NCBI GenBank assembly: GCA_037013495.1
Contig: CM072804.1
Span: forward strand, 35,814,501 to 35,878,500
DNA length: 64,000 bases
From: Hippophae tibetana
Lineage: Eukaryota > Streptophyta > Magnoliopsida > Rosales > Elaeagnaceae
Reading direction: 5' to 3'
The notes under the pieces are model-generated. The model did no database searches. It was not told where the DNA came from and worked only from the letters and a program-made list of their open reading frames with translations. Positions 34,297-46,760 of this stretch are shown piece after piece (position 1 is the first letter of the stretch; each line of letters opens with the position of its first letter). The translations under genes and the position numbers were made by a program.

Positions 34297-35150
34297 TGCT
34301 AGGATACGAGTCCTAATGCATATGTGTTGTATTTAAATCTTTCTTAAATTAGAATAAATAAGAATACATTTTATTTATTATTTAATTCTTCAAAAAATAT
34401 GAAATATTTTTAATTAATGGATTCCATTTAAACTTAATACATAAAAATGATTGAATTTAAGTGGAAGAAAATAAAGTACTCCGTCACCGTTAATTAAAGT
34501 TTGTAAGATATCTTTAATTACGTCCTTAAAATGTTTGATATCTATTGGGAATAGAGCGATATTGTACGGGGTAATTGATGTGAAAACGTCTAATTGTAAG
34601 TGTTTATATAATAGTTGATTATATATGATTGGATATATTGTTAATATTTATTTTGTTTCTGTACGTCACTTTGATGATGATGTGTGAGATGACTTATTTG
34701 ATGATGCTTGGATTAATGGGTTAAGATTTTTTTTATCTTGGCATCTCAATATTTATAATGGGTTAAGAAGCTATCTCACAAGATCTAGAATTTGTTTTCT
34801 GTTCACATGTGTTAGATGACACTTCAAATTTTTAACAATCTAAAGCTTATATAACTACACAATCTATAATTTAATTATTTATAATATTCGTTCACATTGT
34901 GTGTAAAGAAGAAAAAGAGGTAATATAAAAGAGATAAAACATATTTATTAATCATATTATGAACTAGTTATCAAAAATTGAAGTGTAATTAATGAATATA
35001 TTACTGAATTATTCAAATATATTTTTGTTGGTTAAATATTAATTAGTTGTGATAATTATAATTCTATAAAAGATTTTTTCTAGAAAAAATGTTAACATGC
35101 ACTGTGTTGATTTAATACGATTAAACTAACAAAAATAGAACACATCATCA
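34297..35150 (+). repeat. LTR of the Angela-like copia element (left copy, partial)
   Basis: It starts TGCTAGGATACGAGTCCTAA, aligned with the LTR starts at 40979 (TATTAGGATAGG) and 54148 (TATTAGGATATAAGCCC). Shared blocks downstream include GAATAAATAA, the ATGATGCT...GGGTTAAGAT motif, ATCTTGGCATCTCAATATTTAT and ATTAGTTGTGATAATTAT-like sequence. No primer-binding site follows, so the right part is lost. The right limit is approximate. Confidence 0.6.
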
Positions 35151-35877
35151 TTTGCGTGACCAAACCCACTTATAATTGTTGTTACTGGGAGAGGATTAAA
35201 TAGGCAAATTTATTTACTTTCGAAGTTGTTGAGAACAATTAAATGGTTTAATTTGCTCAATGATATATAAGAGATTTTTTTAAAATCAAATTAAATCATT
35301 TTACATATTGAGTGGGAGCAGAAAAGCCTGACAAGTTTTCTACTGTCTCCAACATTACTGCACACCTTTGAAAGAACAATTGGTGTCTTGTGATATTATA
35401 GAACATCCTCCAGAGAAGGGTATTCAACTAAGAAAATAACAACCTTAACTTTCTATATGGATAAGAAAATACTATGAAAGCAAAGGGTTTATCACATAGT
35501 GAGTGGTACTTGGAATTAGTAGTGGGATCCAAAATGGTGTCTCACACGTAAATAAGTGATTAATTATGTTCTAATAAATACAATAAAATAGGAATTTAAT
35601 AACTAACATAGAGCCAATATCTAAAACTCCTCATAGTTGGATAATTGTTATCATAGTAATTTAATTATCATGTATATATGCATCATTTAATATATATGAA
35701 TTAATAACATGGAATTGTATGCAAATTGAATTTTGTTTATTTATTGTTTTAACAAATACAATAAATTGTATTTTAATCCTTCTCATAAATGAGAAATTGA
35801 ATGGTGAAAATTTTAACAAGTAAAAATATATTGTAAACATCATTTTGATTATTAAGAACATATGTTTTGTACTTGTT
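35151..35877. other. Unassigned AT-rich sequence
   Basis: No gene or family motif seen. It lies between the partial copia LTR and a Tat-type LTR and may be element debris. Confidence 0.5.
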
Positions 35878-36438
35878 TGATATTAAATATGTAATAGGCA
35901 TACAATCTAATGAATGCAGGTACTCCATTGGGGGATAATGAAGTTATGATGATGGCTTCGAGATGACCTAGGCCCAAAGAGGTTTGCAAAATGTATGGTT
36001 GATCTAAGGACTCACTATCCAACTATGGAGTCTTAGATGTCAAGATCTGCTGAAGTCATGAGCTACTTGGAAAAATTGCTTAGAAATCCAGAGAATGACC
36101 TGAATGTAACGACCTACGATTATATGTATGTAAGGACCTAACAATGTAACATTTATAGCAGTCTACTTTCTTTTTAATTTGAATATAATTTCGTATCTAG
36201 GTCGCTTATACATAGCCCCCATGCACGTAGGATGTCATACTTATATATACCCCTTAAATGAAGAGAATACATGATCTTATTCAGTTATCTAAATTTCTAC
36301 TTCTCATTATAAATCACTAGAATCTTGAACACTTGAATTCTCTCCAAAGAGTACTTACGAAGGAATGTATTCTTGTCTCAACTGCAAATTCCTTTAAAGA
36401 TGTTCATAGTGTATACAATCATTGGGTTAAATCTAACA
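35878..36438 (+). repeat. Tat-type LTR (~561 bp)
   Basis: It starts TGATATTAAATATGTAAT and ends ATCTAACA, aligned along its length to the Tat 3' LTR at 16078-16599. ATAACGCCCATTGTTAAC follows, which resembles a decayed primer-binding site, and after 25 bp copia gag starts. So this is a truncated Tat element reduced to an LTR and a few bases. No 5-bp target duplication was found. Confidence 0.6.
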
Positions 36439-36462
36439 ATAACGCCCATTGTTAACTTCTAG

Positions 36463-38577
36463 TTATGATAGATAATGTCATCAGGATTCAACATGGGAAG
36501 TTAAAGAGAGATTATGAGATGATGAAATTTCTCCAACTCATGTTTAGTCGCCCAACGGAACAGAAAAGGCATGAAACCGTTAAGGCTATCATGAATGCCA
36601 AGAATAAAGAAGGTACAACAAAATGTCAACATGTACTTGGAATGATCAACACATTAGTGATGTTAAACTCAATAGGGTGGTTATTGATGACTCTATGAAA
36701 ATAGAGTCATTAGCGTACTTTTTTACTTAATATTTACTTGTTTTATTCAATAAATAGTATTTTTATGGCCAAAAATATTAAAATATAAACACTTGAGTGA
36801 AAAAGGGTGAAAATATAATTTTTGAGATTTTTTATGGATTGTTTTATGAATTTTTAACTCAGGGCCAATAAGGACCTACCACGTATCCTAGCACGCAAGC
36901 AAAGGAATTGATTGGGCAAACCACGCACACTCCACACAAGTAGGCACAACGAATCATGTTACGCCATATGTGAGGAAGACAAACTGCATGCCATATGTCA
37001 GCATGACATTCAATCAGAGTTTAGAGATCGATCAACCCACCCTGCCATATGTTACCGCTCCATTGCTTTGTGTATTCCACCTGTGCACCACGCCATCCGT
37101 TTTTGCGAATAATGTTGCTTCGTGTGGCACTGACTTTGATCAGTCTCCCCTGCCATATGTCATACCCTGATTAGCCCAATGAATTTCTAAAGCCATGTGT
37201 CGTGTTGTGATTGGCTGATGCTATCAGTTTTACTTGTTTTTATCACAGTTAGTGATTGAAGTTCCAGATCGTACTTGAGTTATATTTAAGCCTCTAATCA
37301 CCCCCATAAACCATAAAGAGCCTTCATTAGCATAATTTGGGTCAGTGTTTGGAGGTTAAAAGAAAGAAAAATACAAAAAAATCAAGATAGGACACAATTT
37401 TGGTGGAGATTTCAGAGGAGATTAACACTAGAGTTCAAGAGATTGATTGTTCTTTCTCTTCTACTCTTTTCTTTATCAATTTTTATGTCTTCCTTTATGG
37501 AAAATATGAGCTTTATGAACATAATTATGTATAATTAATTTATTAATCTAGGGATCTAATAAACCCAATTTTCACCATGTGATGATTTAATATTTTATCC
37601 CAATTATAATTTTAATTTAATTATATTATTTAATCTGATTTGAGAGCATTATTCAATTGTTTATCTTAATTAAATAACATGCATAGTTTCTAGGTAGATA
37701 TATATGATTCTTATGTATGTGATCCATAATTGATGAACTTAATGAGTAGTATGTAATTTAAGTGGCATGATAGTGTAATTAAATTAAAACTATATAGTGT
37801 GTAGTTTACTTAGAGAAGAATACATGCTAGGTTAGATTTAATTGATAATTATATTGGGGGGATTTTAGCGATTCACATGTTTAAAAAATTGACGGATTAA
37901 GTATTCCTAGATATTTTCTCATATATATTTTTAGTTACCAAATTTGATTTAATTAATTATTTCTATTTACTTTTAGTTATTTTAATTTTGCATCCTTAAA
38001 ATATAAAAACACAAAAAAATTATTTTTATTTTTTTTAGTTTTAAAAATTAGTTTCTAATAAAATAATCTTCGTGGTAACGATATTTTCTTATCATTATAT
38101 TACTTGTTATGATACGTATACTTACGTATTCATTGCATACACTTTGTATATGATGATCAGTTATTGATAAGGTTACTCAAGTTGGAATGATCTTGGAGAC
38201 ATTATCCAACAAGTTCCTACAATTCATAAATAACTATTTTATGAAAACCTGAAGTACAATCTGACTCGGTTACTGAATGAGGTCACTACCTTTAAAGATA
38301 TTATGAATGGAAATAAGAGAGAGAAAGTTTTTATCGTAGCTCAACCTTCTCCTAAAAAGAAGAGGAGGGGCCAATCCAAGTCAAAAGAGGACAAGGAAGT
38401 CCAAAGGTAGAAAATGGTGGGGGAAAACATCGCAAAGGAAAGTGTGTCCATTATGAAGTATGGTCATTGGAGGAAGAAATGTACTCACTTCCTGGCCTTG
38501 TTCAAGAAAGATAATGGTAAGAAGAAAGGTAAATGTGATTTACTTGTTCATAAATCATGTGCACATGTCCGTGATAC
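36463..38577 (+). pseudogene. Angela-like copia gag, split by a solo LTR
   Basis: The first part (36463-36684) encodes HETVKAIMNAK...CQHVLGMINTLVMLNSIGWL. After the solo LTR at 36685-38159 the same protein resumes at 38165 with DKVTQVGMILETLSNKFLQFINNY and an SPKKKRRGQSKSKE basic stretch. A decayed zinc knuckle (YGHWRKKCTHFLALFKK) and KKKGKCDLLV follow at 38459-38550. This matches the gag layout of Angela-like copia elements. Stops and small shifts are present. A second solo LTR interrupts at 38578. Confidence 0.7.
36685..38159 (+). mobile_element. Solo LTR, Athila-type family A (1475 bp)
   Basis: It runs TGATGACTCTATG...GATGATCA, with a perfect 5-bp duplication GTTAT at 36680-36684 and 38160-38164. 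The first 25 bp contain an inverted repeat (GACTCTAT...ATAGAGTC). Joining the flanks with one GTTAT restores the interrupted copia gag. It has no coding capacity. Confidence 0.93.
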
Positions 38578-40125
38578 TGATGACTCTATGAAAATAGAGT
38601 CATTAGTCACTTTTTTACTTAAAATTTACTTATTTTATTTAATAAATAGTATTTTTAATGGCCAAAAAAATTTAAATATAAACGTTTTAGTAAAAAGGGG
38701 TGAAAATATATTGTTTGGAATTTTTTGTGATTTTTATGGATTTTTTATGAATTTTTAATACAGTACTAATTAGAAGCTGCCACTTGGCATGACACGCAAG
38801 CAAATGAGATGAATGGGTAAGACATGCGGATGCCAATCAAGCATGGAGAATGAATAAATTCTAGCCTCATGTGAGGAGGATGAAACACGCACCATGCATC
38901 AGCACGACGTTCAATTTGAGTACAGAAATCGGTCAGCGCGTCATGCAACATGTCACCACCCCATCCGTTCTCACGAATCACGTTGCACCACGTGTTACTG
39001 ACTCGATGAGCATTGACTATGATCGGTATCCCCTACCATGTATCACTCCCTGATTCGCCCAATGAATTTCTGATGTCACGTGTCATACTATGAATGGCTA
39101 AAATTGTCAATTTTACTTATTTTGATTGTAGCCTTTGATCTAAAGCTAATCAGACGATCCAGATCACACCTGAGCTTTACTTAAGCCCATAATCAATCCA
39201 TAAACTGTAATTAGCCTCTATTAGCATAATTTTGGTCAGTTTTTAGAGCTAAAAAGAGAGAAAATATAAAAAATTCAATAGACGACACAATTTTGTTGGA
39301 GATTCAAGAAGAGATTAATTCCATAATTCAAGAGATTGATTATTTTTCTGTTTCTACTCTTTTCTTTATTAATTTTATGTCTTTCTTTATGAAAAATATA
39401 AGATTTATGAACATAATTATGTCAAATTAATTTATTAATTTAGGGATCTTATGAACCCAATTTTCACCATGTGATGATCTAATATTTTTTTCTCAATTAT
39501 AATATTAATTTAATTATATTATTTAATCTAATTTTTATGCTATTAATTGTTTGGCCAACAATTTATCTATAAATACAATTAAATAGATTTGAAAGAATTA
39601 TTTAATTTTGTCTTTATTAAATAACATGCATAGTTTCTAGACATAGATGTATGATTCTTATGTATGTGATCTATAATTGATGAACTTAATAAGTAGTATG
39701 CAATTTAATTGGGATGAGAGTGTGATTAAATTAATTACTAAATGATGTGTAGTTTACTTGAGAGAGTAATACATGCTAGAATAGATTCAATTGATCATGT
39801 AATTAATTGATAATTATATTGAGGTCATTTTAGCGATTCACATGTTTAAAAAATTAGAGGATTAAGTATTCTTAGATATTTTCTCACATATCTTTTTAGT
39901 CACAAAATTTGATTTAATTAATTATTACTATTTACTTTTAGTTATTTTAATTTTTCTTCTTTAAAATATAAAAACACCAAAAAATTGATTTTTATTATTT
40001 TTACTTTTAAAAATTAATTTCTTGTAAAATAATCTCAATGGGAATGATCTTTACTTATCATTATATTACTTGTTATGATACGTATACTTGCGTATTCATT
40101 GTACACACAATTTGTGTGGCGATCA
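38578..40125 (+). mobile_element. Second solo LTR, family A (1548 bp)
   Basis: It runs TGATGACTCTATG...GTGGCGATCA, with a perfect GATAC duplication at 38573-38577 and 40126-40130. It is highly similar to the solo LTR at 36685-38159 and in the same orientation. The two insertions are only about 414 bp apart and hit the same copia gag. Confidence 0.93.
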
Positions 40126-40130
40126 GATAC

Positions 40131-40978
40131 ATCATTCTAGATAGTTGATTCAAGGGAGATTAACAATGTATGTTCTTCTTCGTGGTTGAGTGGTTTGCCG
40201 GTTAAACTACCAGATCAACACTTCAACATGCAAGCAGGCAATGACGATGTTATCTTAACTAAAGTAATGGGAAAAATTAGACTTTAATTTAGCAATAATA
40301 TATATTTAATATTAGGTAATGTTTATTTTACTCCTAGGTTTTAAAAAATTGGATTTATGTTTCTAGATTATATAAACAATGTTATAAATTTTCATTTAAT
40401 AATAATAATAATGTGACTATTTTAAAAAATGGAAGATCTATCTGTAAAATATTTTTGACAAATGGTTTGTATCTATTAAACCAAAGTCTAACATACTAAT
40501 AAACTCTAAAATTTTGAAAGTGGAACAACATAAATTGAAAAGGACAAATATTTCTGCTAATGATGATACTTACTTGTGGAATCTAAGGCTCGGTCACATT
40601 AACCTTAATTGGATTTAAATACCTATGAAGGATGATCCTTTGAGATAATTAAGTGTTGGTTTCCTCCTAATATGTAAATCTTGTTTGGAAGGCAAGATGA
40701 CCAAGAGATCATTTTTTGGGGAAGGGACTTAAAGTCATATAACCACTCGAACTTGTACACTTGGATGTTTCTGGACTTATGAGTGTCCATGAAAGAGGTG
40801 GCTATGAGTACTTTATCACTTTGATCGATGATAACTCAATATATGGGTTTGTTTATCTAATGTAGGGAAGTTATAAACTTTTGAAAAGTTTCAGAAATTT
40901 CAATTTGTTGAAAAACAACTAGGTAAGTCATTAAAAACATTATGATCAGATCATAGTGAATAACATGATTCAAAGTTC
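40131..40978 (+). pseudogene. Angela-like copia protease/integrase remnant
   Basis: A pre-integrase block (NDDTYLWNLRLGHINLN, about 40559-40608) leads to CKSCLEGKMTKRSF (about 40676-40720). The integrase core start follows: PLELVHLDVSGLMSVHERGGYEYFITLIDD, with the first catalytic Asp at about 40764. The next expected Asp region reads SDHSE... near 40945. The frame ends abruptly at the LTR start at 40979, before the catalytic Glu. Several stops and frameshifts. Confidence 0.7.
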
Positions 40979-42480
40979 TATTAGGATAGGAATAATAAAT
41001 GTAAATGTGTATGTATTTAATTTTTGTTGAAATTAAAATAAATAAAAGGAACATTTCATTTATTTACATATGTTTTTATATTCTTCAAATAAATCATTGA
41101 AAATCCTTGATTATTTGTGTATGTTTTAAATTAAATGTATCATCGTATATACAAGAGGATTGAGTCTAAAAGAAAAAACCAACGTAGTTCATGACCACTA
41201 ATTAGAGCTTATAAAGGGATCTTTAATTAAGATGCCAATACGCCCCGCCCCATATCTATTTGGAATTGAGTGATCCTTATCTAGGATAGTTGATATGGAG
41301 ACATCTAGTTTGAGGTATGTTGTATGATAATTGATTATATAGAATTGGACTGGACATGCTAGAAACACTATTATTATTATTTTACCCACAAATGTTTCTA
41401 TATAATGTCACTCAATGACCATGTGTGTGATGATCTTAATCATGTGGGATTTAGATGCCTCCTTATTAGTATTTGACTCACTCAATGATGCTCATACTAG
41501 TAGAATAATATTCCTTGTATCTTGGCATCTTAATATTTATGGAGGGTCATGAGGTTATATCACAAGATGTAAAGTCCACTCTGTCTATTCGTGGATGTTA
41601 GAAAATAGTTTTCTTGTTTAGCAATCTATAGTTTTCATAACTACATGTAATCTATAATATGATTATCGATAATTGTTCATACACAATATAGGTACAAAAA
41701 GAAAAGATTAACTAGATAAGGTACATATGACTTAATGACCTCATTAGTTTTATGAATTAGTTGTGGATGATTAAGCTGCACCTAATGGCTATATCAATAG
41801 ATTACTCAAATAAATTGTGTTGGTAAATATCAGCTATGATATTATAGAATTTAGTTTCAAGTTTAAAGTGGGACAACTCTGAGATTAATAAAGGTTGATA
41901 GTTAATTAATACATCAATTCCTTATTCCTACTTGAAATTTTAGATATATCAATCTTCGAGTCTAATCTATAAGAACGACTTAACAATATTGATTTCAAGA
42001 TAAAAATGAATTATTTATTTAAATGAGCAAAATGCATATTTATTTGTAGAAATATTTTATGAGGATCATAAATATTAAATAAATATGTAAAAGTAAAATG
42101 ATAATTCTAGCATAGCTATTTAATCAAGTAATTACTTGTATATTATTTAGTTGGACTAAATAGTTATGTAAGTTAATTACAATATTAAAATATAAAGTTA
42201 AATGTTTGGAATGCATGTGAATTACTTGTTGACAAGCAAGAGCATTTTGATAATTTTCATATTGGATTTTATTAGTAGATTAATTTTAAATTTCATTGAT
42301 TAAATTGTAGCATACAAATAGGAGTGAGACTCCTTGTGGTATGGATGGCTATATAGAATGAGAATATGATTCTGTCACAAATTTATTCTCTTAATGACTC
42401 ATTGTTGGAATAGTATTAGGAGTTTTGTTCCTAGCCAAATTGTGCCAAAATTGGAGACTTTCTATTTAAACAACCCTACA
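40979..42480 (+). repeat. Angela-like copia LTR (~1.5 kb), internal copy
   Basis: It begins TATTAGGATAGG directly after integrase sequence and shares blocks with 54148 onward: ATGTATCATCGTATATACAAG, TGACCACTAATTA and GATCCTTATC(T/G)AGG. The ATCTTGG(C/T)ATCTTA block is shared too. The right end, near 42480, runs into reverse transcriptase sequence. An LTR between integrase and reverse transcriptase, with the intervening pol lost, points to recombination or a second element of the same family. The right limit is uncertain. Confidence 0.6.
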
Positions 42481-42489
42481 CTATTGCTA

Positions 42490-42960
42490 GTCACTAGAGA
42501 GGAAATGAGAATTACTTGAAAGAGTGAAGACTTTCAAATCTAGACTACTGGGACATAAATTTATTTTAAAAGAAAGCGTTGACTATGAAGAAACCTTATT
42601 GTTGCTACTGATGCTTAAATCTATTAAGATACTCTTATACATAGTAATAACCCTTAATTACGAGATTTGGCAAATGGACGTCAAAACAACATTCTTGAAT
42701 GACTATTTTGAATAGACCATCAATATGGGCCAACTAGATAAGTTGGTGGTGGAAGGCCAAGAGCAAAATGTTTACAAGCTTAATATGTCCATTTATGGAC
42801 TCAAGCAAGCCTCACAATCATGGAACATTAGGTTTGATGAAACCATAAAGACCTATAATTTTGAGCAGAGCCTTGATGAGCCTTATGTAACTCATAAAAG
42901 GGATGGGCCTTATGTAACTCATAAAAGGAATCAAATTGGTTTTCCTAGTGCTTTTACGTG
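42490..42960 (+). pseudogene. Angela-like copia reverse transcriptase fragment
   Basis: FKSRLLGHKFILKESVDYEETLL begins at about 42530, then MLKSIKILLYIVI...YEIWQMDVKTTFLN (about 42620-42700) and QNVYKLNMSIYGLKQASQSWNIRFDETIK (about 42765-42850). A 24-nt stretch encoding PYVTHKR is duplicated at 42881-42928. The protein ends with a stop at 42959-42961, before the Y-V-D-D box, where a second copia element begins. Confidence 0.75.
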
Positions 42961-42965
42961 AAAAA

Positions 42966-44269
42966 TGTTATACTTAGTAGGAATACTATAAAATTTTAGT
43001 TGAAGAATATATTGTGTATATTTTATTCTTATAAATATTCTAGGAGTATTTTATTCTTATTTTGTGAATATCTTGTCTTTATTATCTTTTCTTAAATAGG
43101 ATTAATACATGTGAATATATTTCTATTAATGTTAATGAAAAATTAAGCTTTTTAGAATTAATTTGGTATGAGAGCCATATAAAAGAAGAAAAAATCATTA
43201 CCATACCAATGCCTACCAATGCCCCTACCAATACCGAAAACATCATTCATCAGCAACGATGTCTTACCTACAAATTATGATGCCAATTCTGATGATCGAT
43301 GTGATGACGTTGCTTCTTTGCATCGTTGGGTTCTCTTGCCACTAAAGTTGTCATACTTCTATGCACTTTTCAATTTTCTTCCCGTAACCATCATTAGGCT
43401 CCTTAGTCATCACCGTCATTGTCCTCTCCCATGTTGATATCATCTTGTACTATTCAGGGCTTCTTGGTCATTGTTTCATTATGAACTAGGTTTTTTCATT
43501 TCACTATTCAGATTTATTTACTTGTTTATCTTTTTTCTTTTACCATTTTTTTTATCACAAGTCTAGATCTTCTTGAAAAAAAAGACGTTTAGATCTATTT
43601 TACCTAATAAAAATAGCTCACTATTTTTATTATATATATGTAGTTCCTCGAGTCTCTTGCCTCCACTATGTCTAAGGAGCAAATTGATTCTCCATCATTC
43701 ATTCCTACTCAATCCAAAAATAAAGGTACTTCTTCCATGACTATCCATGATAGTAAATCTTCTATTAATATAATATTAAATGTTACTAATTATCATATTT
43801 GGTCCAAGATTTTGGAAATTCATATTTCTAGCAAGGAGAAAAATGTTACTTTATTGGAAGAAAATTTGTCCCAAAAGAGGATGATTCAACTTATGATAAA
43901 TAGGAAGCATATGACACTCTAGTAAAATCATGGCTCATCAACTCTATGATCAATAGGTTTATGTCTCACTTTATTTAGTGTAAAACTACTAAATAGGTAT
44001 GAGATGTAGTGAGAAAAAGCTACCTTGATGTTTCTAACTCTTCACATGTATATGAGTCAATGTAAATATCCTTTAAAATCCATTAGGGTGGTCGATCTCT
44101 TGCTGAGTATAACAATGAATAGAACTTTTATTTTCATAGAGTTAGATTATCATAGACCTAGTGAATGATATGTACTATATTGAGAAATTGAGAAAGTATA
44201 CTATAGAATATCATGTTTATATGTTTATGGATGGCTTAGATTGGAGTTTGGAACAATTCTGTAAAAACA
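42966..44269 (+). mobile_element. Small copia element, 5' part (LTR, primer site, gag)
   Basis: A short LTR (about 42966-43161, starting TGTTATACTTAGTAGG) is followed by TGGTATGAGAGCC (43164-43176), a one-mismatch initiator tRNA-Met primer-binding site. The gag ATG is at 43668: MSKEQIDSPSFIP, then LNVTNYHIWSKILEIHISSKEK (43777-43842) and, past frameshifts, VKSWLINSMINRFMSHF and VRKSYLDVSNSSHVYE (about 44011-44055). Pol and the 3' LTR are not seen; the element is cut off where CACTA-type sequence starts near 44270. Confidence 0.65.
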
Positions 44270-44384
44270 CACTATAAAAGATTAGATATAATACAAAAAA
44301 GATATAATATATGTAATTTATTATAAAATATAAGAGACTTACACAAATGGTTATCCATATTTTGAACTTTTCTACATCGTCAAC

Positions 44385-44640
44385 CTAAGACCAATCCTTT
44401 ATATTGATTGGTATACTGGACTTCACAAGTCTACCAATAGAGGATTTCAATTGTTGGCTATTTTCCCCTATTGGATTACCAATAGCATCAAATAGAATAG
44501 GTACTCTATCATCTGAGTTAAGTGGAGCATCAAATATATTCTTCCAAGCCCTTCTTTTCAAATGCCTCAATGGATCATTTGGATCTAGAAGCTCTGTTAC
44601 CCGAGGATTCATGAAATATCTGCAAAAAATGAAGAAATAT
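44385..44640 (-). pseudogene. CACTA second ORF (TNPA-like) fragment
   Basis: The minus-strand reading gives MNPRVTELLDPNDPLRHLKRRAWKNIF, then DDRVPILFDAIGNPIGENSQQLKSSIGRLVKSSIPINIKDWS. The pattern 'F-x(n)-G-x-PIG-N-x-x-L-x-x-x-I-G-x-L-V-R...P-x-x-x-x-x-W' is the N-terminal part of the plant En/Spm-associated ORF. The end at 44385 adjoins sequence resembling a splice donor (GGTCTTAGGTTG), so it may be one exon. A frame extension to 44666 is probably intron. Confidence 0.6.
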
Positions 44641-44661
44641 AAATTAATTGACAATTTTATG

Positions 44662-44666
<5 letters not shown>

Positions 44667-44696
<30 letters not shown>
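44667..44696. repeat. (TA)n microsatellite
   Basis: About 15 perfect AT dinucleotides in the minus-strand intron region of the CACTA second ORF. Confidence 0.9.
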
Positions 44697-44697
<1 letters not shown>

Positions 44698-45360
44698 AGT
44701 TATTACAACAATATAGAACATACATTATGTTTAATTAGGTTATTAATCGTATACATATATTGCTTCACAATCATTTCGAGCCCATGATAAAGAATCATCG
44801 TCATTAACTAAATCATCACATACATTAGGCAATTTGTTTGAGAAATTACTAATATTGGTTAATGTAGCAAGTATAGGGTCGTTGATGAGTGCTCAAAAAG
44901 CACTAAAATAATAATGATTTTATGTACATTAATTGATTAAAAATATATATATTTATATGTTTTATCATATATTTATATAAATTTATCTTTTTCGGAATCA
45001 CGGGTATTTTTATTGTTTTTCAGGTATTTTGGCTTAAAAACATAACTTAAAGATTCAAAGAGGAATACTTGAAGCAATACATCACAAATATATTAATAAA
45101 TAAATGGGGAAAGTTCAACAAATATGCAAACATTGGACAAAATGGGTCAAAAAGGTCAAAAATATCAAAAAGGAGAAAAACACGCCGCTGCGCCGCCCAG
45201 CCGCGCGCGCAGCAGCGCCAAATCCCGCGCCAAGCTACGCGCGGCTACTGTTCATCCGCGCAGAACTGCGCGCGCGGCTACTATTCATTCGCGCGCGCCC
45301 AGCTGCCTCCACGTGCGCCGATGCACTTTTTGCCCCATTTTTCACGTGCAGCCGCCCCCA

Positions 45361-45467
45361 TGACGTCATGCTGACGTAATCAATGACCTCAACATTTCCA
45401 TTACGCGTTTTTACATTTTTTTAACATTATTTTACTCATTTTTTCTCTCCATCCTCACCTATAAATA
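45361..45467 (+). promoter_or_regulatory. LTR promoter: TGACGTCA box and TATA box
   Basis: TGACGTCA at 45361-45368 and a TGACGTAA at 45372 lie about 100 bp upstream of TATAAATA (45460-45467), in the U3 part of the family-B LTR. TGACG motifs are bound by plant bZIP (TGA-type) factors. The inverted arm carries two TGACGTCA copies (46894 and 46905) but no TATA box, because it stops short of it. Confidence 0.6.
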
Positions 45468-46760
45468 CCCCCCTTCTCTTCACTTCAAAACACACCTTCA
45501 ACACTTCAAAATACATTCTTTTCTCTCTTTCTTTCTCTCTTTTCTTAGATTTTTAGTGTTTTCTTAGTTTTTAGCTTTTCTTAGTTAATTTCTCTTAGTT
45601 TTAGAGTTCTTCCCCTTTTGGGAAGAACTAGTTATGTTTATGTAATTTTTTTATCTTTTTTATTCAATAAATGGGAGCGCAAATTCCGCTTGGAGTTTTT
45701 CCAGCAACGGGAATAGCGTCGAAGTTCTGTAAGGATTTTATTTTCTTTACAGTTATTTTTATGCTTTATTCTTACATGTTATATTTAATTTGTCTGTGGT
45801 TAAATTTAACTGTGCTCATTGTTTAGTAAACATGATGTAATAATAACGTTGTTATGCTTGCGAAATATTAAATAGGTAAAAATCTATAAAATGAATTGAT
45901 TTTGTTTTTATTCAAGATTTTATATTAAGAATGTTAGAGAGAAATATATTATTTTTCATTACATACTTAAACCTGAAAATTATATTTTAAGGTTTAGTTA
46001 TCCGGTCTGATTTAGAGTAGCGCTCTTTTATTTGATGGTACAATCGCCCGGTAGTTAGAGTGAAGCTCTATTTCAAAAGTTTTTATAAGAATTATTATCT
46101 GAAAATGTATTGACGACATGTTTTCGGAAGTGGTTTTAAAACTTGAAAGTTAGTACTCGGATAACTAAATTCTTAGGTTTAATTTGGACACCTTGAATAA
46201 AGTTTAAACTGTCTAACCCCACCAAATGTGACATTTAAATGGTTCATTTTCAATCTCTTAGAAAAAGGAATTAATTTAATTAAGCATATTAGTTATCAAC
46301 CCCACCCATAGGTGTTAATTGATTTGTTTAGTTAACAAAGAATATCCAACCTTACCAAAGGTGGTATTCATACAAAAAGGGAGAATCAATAAATATCAAT
46401 TCATATCTTTAATAACCTAGATGATATGAGCAAGCATAATTAACTTAGTTATTATATCCATAAATACTCCACCATTATAAATGATAAAATTTGCATGAAT
46501 GTTTATTGAATCTAGATTTATTTTTATGTCACTAGATTAAAAACACAAAACCCCAAAATATCGTGACAGGATGTTTAGGATTTAATTTCGTTTTTAAAAG
46601 TTTGAATAATAAATTAGAAACCACGTACATTCCTTCCCTAGATCGACCTTGGGAGTATACTTATCATTTTCTATGAAATGATTCATGCACTTGCGAGAGT
46701 TTTATAAATATTAAAACCAAAGTATTGGCAAGAATCGACGATGTCGGTTTTCGCTCATCA

